Below are positions 53,310-62,140 of a stretch of DNA of 64,000 bases, in pieces. The notes under the pieces are model-generated. The model saw only the letters and a program-made list of their open reading frames with translations, searched no databases and was not told the origin of the DNA. Within the stretch, counting starts at the first letter, position 1. Each line of letters starts with the position of its first letter. This DNA comes from Desulfotignum sp. (lineage in GTDB: Bacteria; Desulfobacterota; Desulfobacteria; Desulfobacterales; Desulfobacteraceae), in the NCBI GenBank assembly GCA_018399285.1, contig JAGYOW010000008.1, positions 1-64,000 of the forward strand. Reading direction: 5' to 3'. Both the position numbers and the translations under genes were made by a program.

Positions 53310-54128
53310 ATGAAAATTGGATTGATTGCCGGTGGTGGACAGTTTCCACTGCTGTTTGCAAAAAAAGCGGCCCAAAAAGGAATCTCAGTGGTAGCAGCTG
53401 GATTTGTTTCAGAAACAGACCCCGGCCTGACCAAAGAGGTATCCGTCTTTCAATGGCTGTATCTGGGGCAGGTATCCAGGCTGGTGAAATATTTCAAGCG
53501 CCATGGTGTTCACGAGGCCGTGATGCTGGGAACCATTCACAAAACCAGTATATTCAAGGACATCCGCCCGGATTTCAAGGCATTGACTTTTATCCTCAAA
53601 ACCGGCAGAAGTCATGATGATTCCATTTTGACACGGTTTGCAGATCTCATGAAAACCCAGGGCATTGACATCCGGCCGTCTACGTTTCTTCTGCCTGAAT
53701 TGCTGAGTCCTGCCGGATGCTGGACCCAAAGAACCTTGGATTCCTCAGAACAGCAGGATGCATATCAGGGATGGAAACTGGCCAAAGCCGTGGGAAAGCT
53801 GGACATCGGGCAGTGTATCGTGATCAGCAACGGCACAGTTCTGGCTGTGGAAGCCATTGATGGTACAGATGCCACCATCCGCCGGGGAGGCGAACTTTCC
53901 CAGGACAATGGATGTATGGTGATCAAACTGTCCAAACCCCAGCAGGATCTTCGGTTTGATGTTCCGGCCACGGGATGTGAAACCATCCGGACCATGGCGG
54001 CATCCGGTGCCACGGTTCTGGTAGTGGAAGCCGGCAAATCCCTGTCTTTTGACAGAGAAAAGATGATCGCCCTGGCAAACGAACATGATATAGCCATTAC
54101 CGCGCTCACGGAAAAAGATATCCCATGA
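53310..54128 (+). CDS. lpxI: UDP-2,3-diacylglucosamine diphosphatase LpxI (DUF1009)
   Basis: 272 residues. LpxI features: MKIGLIAGGGQFPLLFAKKA at the N-terminus, and the C-terminal catalytic part with CIVISNGTVLAVEAIDGTDATIRRGG, MVIKLSKPQQDLRFDVPATG and VLVVEAGKSLSFDRE. It cleaves UDP-2,3-diacylglucosamine to lipid X, replacing LpxH. Placement between lpxA and lpxB, overlapping lpxB by ATGA, matches its step. Sequence is unrelated to LpxH. Confidence 0.95.
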   Translation: MKIGLIAGGGQFPLLFAKKAAQKGISVVAAGFVSETDPGLTKEVSVFQWLYLGQVSRLVKYFKRHGVHEAVMLGTIHKTSIFKDIRPDFKALTFILKTGRSHDDSILTRFADLMKTQGIDIRPSTFLLPELLSPAGCWTQRTLDSSEQQDAYQGWKLAKAVGKLDIGQCIVISNGTVLAVEAIDGTDATIRRGGELSQDNGCMVIKLSKPQQDLRFDVPATGCETIRTMAASGATVLVVEAGKSLSFDREKMIALANEHDIAITALTEKDIP

Positions 54129-55276
54129 AAGATTCAGGCAGACATGTCCTGATACTGGCTGGTGAACCCTCCGGAGATGTCCATGGAGCCGGCCTGATCA
54201 CTGCCATGCACAAGCAGGACCCCACCCTGATGTTTCACGGTATCGGCGGCACGTGTATGGCCAAAGCCGGCGCTCACTTGTTTTTTTCCATTGATGAGCT
54301 GTCCGCCATGGGGCTTTTAGAGGTTATCCGCCAGATCCGCCCGGTTAAACAGGCGTTTGATCTTTTCAAACATCATCTGAAGATCCTGGATCCGGAACTT
54401 GTCATACTGGTTGATTACCCCGGATTCAATCTCAGGGCCGCTGCTTATACCAGAACCCACAGTCAGGCAAACGTGTTTTACTATATCCCGCCCAAAGTGT
54501 GGGCATGGAATCCGGCACGCCTTAAGCAGATGACGCATACCGTGGATCATGCCGCGCTTATTTTTCCCTTTGAAGAAAAAATATATAAAAAAGCCGGAAT
54601 CCCCGCCACATATGTGGGAAATCCTTTGCTGGATCAGTATCCTGTGCCGTTGCAAAAATCAATTGAATCCCATACTGACTCTTCAAAACAACGGATCATC
54701 GGACTGCTGCCCGGATCCAGAAAAAACGAAATACAAACCCTTTTGACACCCATGCTGAATGCGGCAAGTAAAATCCATGGGAATTGTCCCCATGTCCGTT
54801 TTATGGTTTCTGCGGCAGACGCGATTCCCCTGGATATGATTGAATCAAAGGTTGCTGCAGCCGGAAATCCTGAATTGTTTCACATCATTTCCGGCGACCC
54901 CCGGCAAATCTTTGAACAGGCGATAATGCTGATTGCCGCATCCGGCACCATCACCCTTGAAGCCGCGCTTTGTTCAATTCCCACGGTGATCGTTTATAAA
55001 ATGTCTTATCTGACCTATCGCATGGCCCGGGCCGTCGTCAAAGTAAAGTATGCCGGTCTGGCAAATATTATCATGGACAAAGAAGTGATGCCTGAACTGC
55101 TTCAGGATGCAGCCACTCCTGAAAACATCAGTTCTGCTGCACTTTATATGCTGGATTATCTGGACGAATACCGGCAGAAACTGGCCCCGGTCAGACAATT
55201 GCTGGGAGGACCGGGCGCAGCTGACAGAGCGGCTCAAATCGCCCTGGATTTAAAAAACCGTCCCAAAAACAGGTAA
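54125..55276 (+). CDS. lpxB: Lipid A disaccharide synthase
   Basis: 383 residues. GT-B fold glycosyltransferase of family 19: ILAGEPSGDVHGAGLI, FHGIGGTCMAKAGAHLFFSIDELSAMGLLEV, LVDYPGFNLR, YYIPPKVWAWNPARLKQM, YVGNPLLDQ, and LLPGSRKNEI. It joins lipid X to UDP-diacylglucosamine at the inner membrane surface. End of the lpx set; an 86-bp gap follows before corC. Confidence 0.97.
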   Translation: MKDSGRHVLILAGEPSGDVHGAGLITAMHKQDPTLMFHGIGGTCMAKAGAHLFFSIDELSAMGLLEVIRQIRPVKQAFDLFKHHLKILDPELVILVDYPGFNLRAAAYTRTHSQANVFYYIPPKVWAWNPARLKQMTHTVDHAALIFPFEEKIYKKAGIPATYVGNPLLDQYPVPLQKSIESHTDSSKQRIIGLLPGSRKNEIQTLLTPMLNAASKIHGNCPHVRFMVSAADAIPLDMIESKVAAAGNPELFHIISGDPRQIFEQAIMLIAASGTITLEAALCSIPTVIVYKMSYLTYRMARAVVKVKYAGLANIIMDKEVMPELLQDAATPENISSAALYMLDYLDEYRQKLAPVRQLLGGPGAADRAAQIALDLKNRPKNR

Positions 55277-55362
55277 AAGAAAATGGGGGTTTGACAAATC
55301 ACACCAAACCTTATTAAAGTAATTTTAAAATTGACTCTGTTTGAAGGAAAAAGCCCATTTTG

Positions 55363-56604
55363 ATGACATTGAATGTAATATTGCTGGTGATTTGCCTGGT
55401 GTTGTCCGGTTTTTTTTCATCCTCTGAAACCGCGCTGTTTTCCATTTCAAAGATCAAGGCCTGTCATATCGCCAAAGACGGTTCTAAAACCGGGCAATTG
55501 ATCGTAAAAATGAAAAAAGATCCCCATACATTGCTCACCACGATCCTTATCGGCAACAATCTGGTAAACATCGGAGGGGCTTCACTGGCAACATCCATAG
55601 CTATCACTTATTTCGAATCCAATGCCGTGGGCATTGCCACCGGGGTCATGACGCTGATAATTTTGGTGTTTGGAGAGATCTTTCCCAAATCCTTTGCCAC
55701 CCAGAACAATGTGCTGGTGGCCCGAATGGTTATTTTTCCGCTGTACTGGCTGTCCAGAATCTTCTTTCCTCTGGTGCTGATTCTCAATTACATTCCCAAA
55801 TTGTATGGATCGATCAATCCGGCCTATCATACTGTGACCGAAGATGAACTCATGACCATGGTGGAAGTGGTGGAAGAAGAAGGGGAAATCAAAGAAGCGG
55901 AAAAAGAATACATCACCAATATTTTTGAATTTGATGATACATCCTGCAGTGAAATCATGACGCCCAGGGCGGATATGTTCGTGGTGGATGCCGTGGAAAA
56001 ACTGGACATTCCCGCCATTCTGTCGACCGGTTATTCACGGATTCCGGTGATTGAACACAGTATTGACAATGTGATCGGAATTCTGCATATCAAGAATCTG
56101 TTTGCCGACTATCAGAAGCTCACTGTGTCTGATGAACCCATCGATTCCCTGGATATCAAAGCGATCATGAAAAAACCCTATTTCATTCCCGAATCCAAGA
56201 AACTGGATTCTCTGCTACAGGAATTCAAGGCCAAAAAAAGTCACATGGCCATTGTGGTGGATGAGCACGGCGGTGTGGCCGGCCTGGTAACTCTAGAGGA
56301 TGTGGTGGAAGAAATTTTCGGGGAGATTATCGATGAAACCGATCGGATGGTACCGGACATCGTACGCCTCAAGGATAACAAATGGCTGGTGGCCGGACGG
56401 ATCAATGTGGAGGATCTGAACAAGGAAATCGACATCAATATCCCGGAATCCGTCAGCTACGACACGATTTCCGGTTTTTTTCTCGAACAGATCGATCGGA
56501 TTCCCCAGCCGGGGGAATCCGTGATTATCGACCGGTGGACGGCAACGGTCAAAGACATGGACGGCAATCGCATCCAGTCTTTTATTGTCAAAAAAGAGGG
56601 ATGA
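55363..56604 (+). CDS. HlyC/CorC-family (CNNM) membrane protein with CBS pair
   Basis: 413 residues from ATG 55363. CNNM membrane domain (about 1-190: SGFFSSSETALFSISKIKACHIA; LIGNNLVNIGGASLATS), two CBS domains (about 200-320: IMTPRADMFVVDA, MAIVVDEHGGVAGLVTLEDVVEEIFGEI) and a CorC_HlyC domain at the end (AGRINVEDLNKEIDINIP). Related proteins act in magnesium/cobalt export or membrane ion balance. The old hemolysin name has no support here. Its stop overlaps an in-frame ATG of aroE. Confidence 0.93.
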   Translation: MTLNVILLVICLVLSGFFSSSETALFSISKIKACHIAKDGSKTGQLIVKMKKDPHTLLTTILIGNNLVNIGGASLATSIAITYFESNAVGIATGVMTLIILVFGEIFPKSFATQNNVLVARMVIFPLYWLSRIFFPLVLILNYIPKLYGSINPAYHTVTEDELMTMVEVVEEEGEIKEAEKEYITNIFEFDDTSCSEIMTPRADMFVVDAVEKLDIPAILSTGYSRIPVIEHSIDNVIGILHIKNLFADYQKLTVSDEPIDSLDIKAIMKKPYFIPESKKLDSLLQEFKAKKSHMAIVVDEHGGVAGLVTLEDVVEEIFGEIIDETDRMVPDIVRLKDNKWLVAGRINVEDLNKEIDINIPESVSYDTISGFFLEQIDRIPQPGESVIIDRWTATVKDMDGNRIQSFIVKKEG

Positions 56605-56606
56605 CC

Positions 56607-57431
56607 ATGATACCCGTCAATGCAGATACCCGGCTATTCTGTGTGCTGGGCAACCCGGTGTCCCATTCCAAAAGCCCTTTGGTTCACAACCAGGCCTTTG
56701 CCGACCATCAGATCAATGCCGTGTACCTGGCATTTGCGCCCAGTGACATCAAAAAAGCCATGGATGCGGTCCGGCAATTTGATATTCAGGGTGTTTCCGT
56801 GACCATCCCCTTTAAACAGAAGGTGATCCCTTTTCTGGATAAAATCGATGATAAAGCCTCGGCCATTGGTGCGGTAAACACCATTGTCAACCAGAACGGC
56901 GTGCTTTCCGGGTACAACACCGACAGTTTTGCCGCCATTGCTCCGTTAAAGGATGCACAGATCTCCGGAAAAACCGTGCTGATCATCGGCGCAGGGGGGG
57001 CGGCCCGGGCCGTGGCTTTCGGTATTCATGCGCACAATGGAAATCTGTTGATCACCAACCGGTCCCAGGACAAGGGCAGGGCACTGGCAGCACGCTATAA
57101 CGCGGATTTTTATCCCATGGAAGCCATCAGACACCTTCGCCCGGATATCATCATCAACACCACATCTTTGGGCATGACCCCTGGGGAAAATGTATTGTCC
57201 TGTCCAGAAGACTGCCTGACTTCTGAAACGCTGGTGATGGATGTGGTGTATACCCCTCTGGAAACCCGTCTGATATCTGCGGCCAGACAAAAAGGGTGTC
57301 ATGTGGTGGACGGGCTGACCATGTTCATTGCCCAGGCCGCGGCCCAGTTTGAGCTGTGGACGGGAATCTTTCCGAACACAAAAAAAATGCGGCACACGAT
57401 TCTCACCCATCCGGACTTTCAGACCCAATAA
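56607..57431 (+). CDS. aroE: Shikimate dehydrogenase
   Basis: 274 residues from ATG 56607, which lies 6 bp after AGAGGG; ATG 56601 (ATGA overlap with corC) is the alternative. GNPVSHSKSPLVHNQAF binds shikimate, GVSVTIPFKQKVIPFLD holds the catalytic Lys, GAVNTIVNQNG and IGAGGAARAVAFGI bind NADP, and DGLTMFIAQAAAQFELWTG closes the site. Converts 3-dehydroshikimate to shikimate. First gene of aroE-A-K-C, the end of chorismate synthesis. Confidence 0.96.
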   Translation: MIPVNADTRLFCVLGNPVSHSKSPLVHNQAFADHQINAVYLAFAPSDIKKAMDAVRQFDIQGVSVTIPFKQKVIPFLDKIDDKASAIGAVNTIVNQNGVLSGYNTDSFAAIAPLKDAQISGKTVLIIGAGGAARAVAFGIHAHNGNLLITNRSQDKGRALAARYNADFYPMEAIRHLRPDIIINTTSLGMTPGENVLSCPEDCLTSETLVMDVVYTPLETRLISAARQKGCHVVDGLTMFIAQAAAQFELWTGIFPNTKKMRHTILTHPDFQTQ

Positions 57432-57450
57432 TGATAAACCAGGACCTGTC

Positions 57451-58707
57451 ATGAAACAATTGTATCCCAAACACCCCTTACCCCGGATCGTCACCGTGCC
57501 GGGATCCAAAAGCATTTCCCACCGGATGCTCATCTGCGCGGCCCTGTGCCGCGGCACCTGCGGTATCCGAAACCTGCTGGACTCCCAGGATATCGGTTTG
57601 ACCCTGCATGCATTGGCCTGCATGGGCGCAAAAATTGACAAAATTTCTTCCGACACGGTTCATGTCACCGGATTTGCCGGTCATCCCGTGCCGTTTGCAG
57701 ATCCCATCTATCTGGGCAACTCCGGCACTTCCATGCGTCTGTTGGCCGGTATTGCCGGGCTCGGCACCACGCCTTACACCCTGACCGGTGATGCCCGCAT
57801 GTGTGCACGGCCCATGAAAGAACTGCTGGATGCTTTGACGCTCCTGGAAATCCGCGCAGAATCCGAATCTCACCAGGGATTTCCCCCCGTGATCATCCAG
57901 GGCGGTCACCGTCACGGGGGCACCACCCGGCTGGACTGCTCAAAAAGCAGTCAATATCTGTCCGCTCTGCTGATGATCGGCCCGTTCATGACCCATGGAT
58001 TGACCATTGAGCTGGCCGGCCCGCCTGTATCTTCTCCATATATCGACCTGACCCTGGATGTGATGAAACAATTTCAGGTGACCGCTTGTCGCATCAACGA
58101 CACCACGTACCAGGTTCCCGGGGGGCAGCCATACATCCCCGGTGACCATGTGGTGGAGCCCGATCTGTCCAATGCGGGTTATTTCTGGGCGGCCGGCGCC
58201 ATTACCGGACAAAAGATCGGGGTGGCCCATATCCGGCCGGATTCCCTTCAGGGGGATTTGAAACAGATTCATATTCTGGAAAAAATGGGATGTGACCTGT
58301 TTTTTGAAAACCAGGGCGTGTCTGTGAAAGGCCGGCACCTGCATGCCGTGGATGTGGACATGTCTGACACCCCGGATGCCGTGCCGGCCATTGCCGTGGT
58401 GGCGGCGTTTGCCCAAGGCACCACCCGAATACGCAATATCCGGCATTTGCGGGAAAAAGAGTGCGACCGAATCGATGCCGTGACATCCCAGCTTGAAAAA
58501 ATGGGGATCCAGACGGATCAGGGGGAGGACTGGCTCTCGGTGACGGGAGGGGTGCCCAAGGGGGATGTCATCAACACCTTCAACGATCATCGCATTGCCA
58601 TGGCGTTTGCTGTGGCCGGTCTGAAGGTGCCGGGCATACAGATTGAAAATGAAACCTGTGTGGGAAAATCCTTTCCCGGGTTCTGGGATATATTCGATGC
58701 CCTGTAA
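57451..58707 (+). CDS. aroA: 3-phosphoshikimate 1-carboxyvinyltransferase (EPSP synthase)
   Basis: 418 residues from ATG 57451, with the frame open upstream inside aroE but the conserved start at PRIVTVPGSKSISHRMLICAALCRG. Other hallmarks: LGNSGTSMRLLAGI, SKSSQYLSALLMIGP, EPDLSNAGYFWAAGAI, HLREKECDRIDAV and FNDHRIAMAFAVAG. LGNSGTSMRLL versus the E. coli LGNAGTAMRPL pattern places it among non-class-I enzymes, which bears on glyphosate sensitivity (inference). Overlaps aroK by 11 bp. Confidence 0.96.
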   Translation: MKQLYPKHPLPRIVTVPGSKSISHRMLICAALCRGTCGIRNLLDSQDIGLTLHALACMGAKIDKISSDTVHVTGFAGHPVPFADPIYLGNSGTSMRLLAGIAGLGTTPYTLTGDARMCARPMKELLDALTLLEIRAESESHQGFPPVIIQGGHRHGGTTRLDCSKSSQYLSALLMIGPFMTHGLTIELAGPPVSSPYIDLTLDVMKQFQVTACRINDTTYQVPGGQPYIPGDHVVEPDLSNAGYFWAAGAITGQKIGVAHIRPDSLQGDLKQIHILEKMGCDLFFENQGVSVKGRHLHAVDVDMSDTPDAVPAIAVVAAFAQGTTRIRNIRHLREKECDRIDAVTSQLEKMGIQTDQGEDWLSVTGGVPKGDVINTFNDHRIAMAFAVAGLKVPGIQIENETCVGKSFPGFWDIFDAL

Positions 58708-59227
58708 TCTGATTCTCATCGGATATCGCTGCTGCGGAAAAACAAGCGTGGGAAATTTGTTGGCTGACCTGCTGAATTATGATTTTGTGGATACGGATAT
58801 CTGTATTGAGTCCAACTGCCGGTCAAGTATCGATGTTCTGGTGGCAGACAAAGGATGGGCTTATTTCAGGCAGAAAGAAACACAAGTTTTAGAACAGGTC
58901 CTGCAAGGAAACAACCAGGTCATTGCCACGGGCGGGGGCATGGTGCTGGCACCGGAAAACCGGACACTGATGAAAACCCACGGATTTGTAATATGGCTTG
59001 CCGCAGATGTGACCACCATTGTCCAGCGTCTGAAAACAGACCCCCAGACACAGGCCACCCGGCCCCGGTTCACATCCCGGTCTTTGACGGATGAAACCAG
59101 AGATACCCTGGCCCAACGAATTCCGTTCTATGAAGCATTGGCGGACATGACCGTGGACACCACAGTTCAGCCCCCGCAGCACATTGCAGAAATCATTAAA
59201 AGGAGACTTGATCATGTCCGGATCTAG
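58697..59227 (+). CDS. aroK: Shikimate kinase
   Basis: 176 residues from ATG 58697. P-loop [11 protein letters not shown] (9-19), DTDICIE for Mg and shikimate, [12 protein letters not shown], the glycine-rich [15 protein letters not shown], and the lid arginine region [10 protein letters not shown]. Phosphorylates shikimate. The frame is open upstream to 58643, within aroA; the kinase fold begins at 58697. Overlaps aroC by 14 bp. Confidence 0.94.
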   Translation: MPCNLILIGYRCCGKTSVGNLLADLLNYDFVDTDICIESNCRSSIDVLVADKGWAYFRQKETQVLEQVLQGNNQVIATGGGMVLAPENRTLMKTHGFVIWLAADVTTIVQRLKTDPQTQATRPRFTSRSLTDETRDTLAQRIPFYEALADMTVDTTVQPPQHIAEIIKRRLDHVRI

Positions 59228-60266
59228 CTTTGGCAAAGCATTTCACATCACCACATTCGGTGAATCCCATGGTCCGGGTATCGGGGTGGTGATCCAGGGA
59301 TGCCCGCCGGGACTGCGTCTGGATGAATCCATGATTCAGGCGGATTTGGACAAGCGCAGACCCGGACAGGGGGTCGGCGGCACCCGGCGCAGGGAACCGG
59401 ACCATCCAGTGATCCTGTCCGGCGTGTTTCAAGGCCGGACCACAGGCACGCCCTTGACTGTTTTCATCCAGAACAAGGATGCCAAATCCAGTGCTTATTC
59501 AGATATTGCAAATCTGTACCGGCCCGGACACGGGGATTTTACCTACCAGAAAAAATACGGCATCCGGGATTACCGGGGCGGAGGCCGGGCATCGGCCCGG
59601 GAAACCGCAGCCCGGGTGGCGGCCGGAGCCGTGGCCCGAAAAATTCTGGAGCGGGAAGGGGTGAAAATCGACAGTTTTACCCGGGCGATCGGCGGCATTG
59701 CCATGCAGCAATTTGATGCCGAAGCGAAAAAAGAAATCGATGCAATGACCAGGATATAAGCAACGGCGAAGGCCATATCCGGGCACATTGCATCAGTGAA
59801 AAAAAAGGGGGATTCCCTGGGCGGCGTGGTGGAAATCCGGGCGGTGCATGTGCCGGCCGGCATCGGAGATCCGGTGTTTGATAAACTGGATGCCGACATT
59901 GCCAAAGCCATGATGGGCATCGGTGCCGTCAAAGCGGTGGAAATCGGTTCCGGTATCAACGCGCCCGGCATGACCGGTTCTGAAAACAATGATCCCATGG
60001 ATGAGACCGGGTTTCTGTCCAATCACAGCGGGGGAATTCTGGCAGGCATTTCAACCGGAGAACCCATCATTGTCCGGGTGCATGTCAAACCGATCCCCTC
60101 CATCCGGCTGGATCAGAAAACCCTGGACCAGGATGGACGTCCCGCTGTCATCTCCACCCGGGGCCGGCATGACATCTGTGCTGTTCCCCGAATCAACATG
60201 GTCTGTGAGTCCATGCTGGCGCTGGTACTCACAGACCATGTGCTGCGTCAAAAAACGCTGTTATGA
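59214..60266 (+). pseudogene. aroC: Chorismate synthase, interrupted by an in-frame TAA in a quasi-palindrome
   Basis: From ATG 59214 (AGGAG site) the frame reads [33 protein letters not shown] and [26 protein letters not shown], then meets TAA at 59757-59759 (codon 182), and resumes in the same frame as [53 protein letters not shown] and [10 protein letters not shown]. Whole length is 350 residues, normal for AroC, so only a local lesion is present. The stop lies inside an inverted repeat (59739-59794); flipping the inner 38 bp opens the frame and creates Cys-Pro-Asp at the spacing found in E. coli AroC. Being TAA, it is not a Sec codon. Chorismate synthase is normally essential in an autotroph or prototroph, so a functional form or copy is expected. 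Confidence 0.85.
59739..59794. repeat. Quasi-palindrome / possible invertible segment inside aroC
   Basis: Outer arms GATGCAATG (59739-59747) and CATTGCATC (59786-59794) are perfect reverse complements. Inner arms GGATAT (59752-59757) and ATATCC (59775-59780) are also perfect. The stop codon TAA begins at the last base of the inner left arm. The arms differ by one mismatch and one unpaired base between inner and outer parts; the loop is 17 bases. Confidence 0.85.
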
Positions 60267-60273
60267 CAACCGG

Positions 60274-60588
60274 TTATTTATGAACAATATCAGACTCCAG
60301 CCGGTCGGCAATGGTCAAGGCGGAGTTCAGGGCATCATTGATGGCAAACAATTGAATCTTCAAGGTTTTCAATGATGCCTGGGTAGCGGAAATTTTTTCA
60401 TCGGATTGCAGCAGTTTGGCCAGTTCCCCTGATTTTTTGGAAAACTCCGTCAATTTCTCACTGAAATTCACAATTTCAGTCGCCCATTTATCCCGTTCGT
60501 CCCGGGTCAGTTCAATACCGGCATTGCCGGTGCCGTTGATCAAATGGTCGATCTGATAGTCTTCAGGATTGGCGATAATCTCATACAT
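60274..60588 (-). CDS. Small coiled-coil protein of unknown function
   Basis: 104 residues, almost wholly helical, with heptad-like spacing from about 40 to 100 (EKLTEFSKKSGELAKLLQSDEKI; ATQASLKTLKIQLFAINDALNSALTIADRLES). No Cys, no signal peptide, no membrane segment. I do not recognise the family. A clean AGGAG ribosome site 8 bp before ATG and normal composition argue that it is real. It is convergent with aroC (7 bp) and downstream of tolC on the same strand. Confidence 0.7.
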   Translation of the reverse strand: MYEIIANPEDYQIDHLINGTGNAGIELTRDERDKWATEIVNFSEKLTEFSKKSGELAKLLQSDEKISATQASLKTLKIQLFAINDALNSALTIADRLESDIVHK

Positions 60589-60628
60589 AGCAAAACTCCT
60601 TTACACTTTATTGATTATTTAAGATTAT

Positions 60629-61930
60629 TCATTCAAGTACGTGAGCCGGCAACTTTCCCTGGGTATAAAACAACCGGTATATTGTCTGATACAGGGCATA
60701 CCGGGCATTGGATATCCGACGTTCAGATTGTACCAAAAGGGTGTTTGCATCCATCATATCAACGATATCCGCCATGCCGTACTGGTACTGCATCTGAACG
60801 GCCTGATAATTTTCCCGGGCAGATGTCAGTTCATCCGCCAGATTGATCAACGTTTTTTGGGCGGTTTCATACTCTGAAAATGCCTCTCTGGATTCCAGTA
60901 TAATATCGTTTCGGGCCTGGTTCAACATCTGGTCAGCCTGATTTCGCTTTGCTTCGGCCTGTCGGATCTGAGCGCTTCTCAACCCGCCGTCAAACAAGGT
61001 GAATTGAAGTTCCGCCAGGGCATAGGCTTCTTCATTATTGGACCCCGTGTTCATGCCAATAATGGAACTGCCATAGGAAACATCTGATTTGCGGTATCCG
61101 GTTTCCAAATTCAATTGAGGCCAGTATTCTCCTTTTTCATATTGGATGGTCTGGTCGGTGATTTCCAGGTTTTTCTGAGCAGACTTGATCTCAAACCGGT
61201 TTGCCAGCGCCTGAGACTGGATCTGCGCAAGAGACGGTTCGATTGGGTCTTTGGTCTGGATATCGGTTTCGGAAATGGAAAATTTTGTATCAATCCCAGT
61301 GATCCGGACAATATACGCCCTGGTTTGAACCACACCGTTTTGTGCTGTCTCCCGGTCTGATTTTGCCCGGGACAATTCTGCTTCCGCCCGGAAAAGATCC
61401 GTTCTGGTAACACTGCCGACCCGCAGTTTTTCTTCAACCGCCTGTTTATGGGTCTGTAGTCGCTCAACATCCGCCTGGGCGATTTCCAGCATGCGTTTGG
61501 CCTCCAGCGCGTCAAAATACGCCAGGGCCACTTCAAGCAGATAAGATGACCGAAGGGCCTCCAGAGTATAGGCATTGGTTTCAATGCCTTTTTTGGCCAC
61601 GTCGTAGGCAATCAGTTCCCTGCCGTTCAGCGTAAAGGACTGGTTAAGCCGGATACCGGCCGATGCCGTGTTCGGAGAAACCACGTCGGTATCCTTGTAC
61701 CTGGTATAGCTGCCGAATGCAGTGGCCCGGGGAATCAAAACCGATCTGGCCCGCTGTTTTTCCTGCCGGGCGATCATCACATCCTGTTCAGCAATTTTGA
61801 TTTGTTCCGCATTTTCGTTGGCGGCCCGGCATAGATCATTTAACGTATAGTGTGCTGTTTCCCCGGCAGACACAGGCTTATAAACAGCCATTGCCAGGCA
61901 GACAAACACGATCAAACCGTGTATTTTCAT
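60629..61930 (-). CDS. TolC-family outer-membrane efflux protein
   Basis: 433 residues from ATG 61930 with AAGGAGC 5 bp upstream; the longer frame from 61957 has no such site. Signal peptide 1-24 (VYKPVSAGE). Two OEP repeats with long helices (EQIKIAEQDVMIARQEKQRAR; LEVALAYFDALEAKRMLEIAQADVERLQTHKQAVEEKLRVGSVTRTDLFRAEAELSRAKSD is the typical pattern) and the second repeat QIRQAEAKRNQADQMLNQAR. It forms a trimeric tunnel for type I secretion or RND/ABC efflux. No pump or adaptor gene is next to it. Confidence 0.92.
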   Translation of the reverse strand: MKIHGLIVFVCLAMAVYKPVSAGETAHYTLNDLCRAANENAEQIKIAEQDVMIARQEKQRARSVLIPRATAFGSYTRYKDTDVVSPNTASAGIRLNQSFTLNGRELIAYDVAKKGIETNAYTLEALRSSYLLEVALAYFDALEAKRMLEIAQADVERLQTHKQAVEEKLRVGSVTRTDLFRAEAELSRAKSDRETAQNGVVQTRAYIVRITGIDTKFSISETDIQTKDPIEPSLAQIQSQALANRFEIKSAQKNLEITDQTIQYEKGEYWPQLNLETGYRKSDVSYGSSIIGMNTGSNNEEAYALAELQFTLFDGGLRSAQIRQAEAKRNQADQMLNQARNDIILESREAFSEYETAQKTLINLADELTSARENYQAVQMQYQYGMADIVDMMDANTLLVQSERRISNARYALYQTIYRLFYTQGKLPAHVLE

Positions 61931-61987
61931 AAAGCTCCTTAAAATTTTGTGCAGCAACCTTCTGGATCCAAGGAAAAAGTTTAGTTT

Positions 61988-62016
61988 ACAATAATATGAT
62001 ACCAGACATACGTCAA
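61988..62016 (-). promoter_or_regulatory. Sigma-70-type promoter for tolC-family gene
   Basis: On the minus strand TTGACG (62016-62011) and TATTGT (61993-61988) are 17 bp apart, about 60 bp before the ATG. The remaining divergent gap to purC holds an A12 tract near 62062 and no other clear signal. Confidence 0.55.
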
Positions 62017-62140
62017 GCGCTCCCCGGGCATGAAAATAAATTTCGGTTTATGTGTGATGGAAAAAAAAAAAAATCCATGGTATATATGATTTTTTGCAAA
62101 AATTGAATCTTGTGATGAATAAAAATTAAGGAGATTGGAT

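Noticed and set aside
59757-59759. Recoding of the aroC stop as selenocysteine or pyrrolysine
   Set aside because: It is TAA, not TGA or TAG, and no Sec site is known in AroC.
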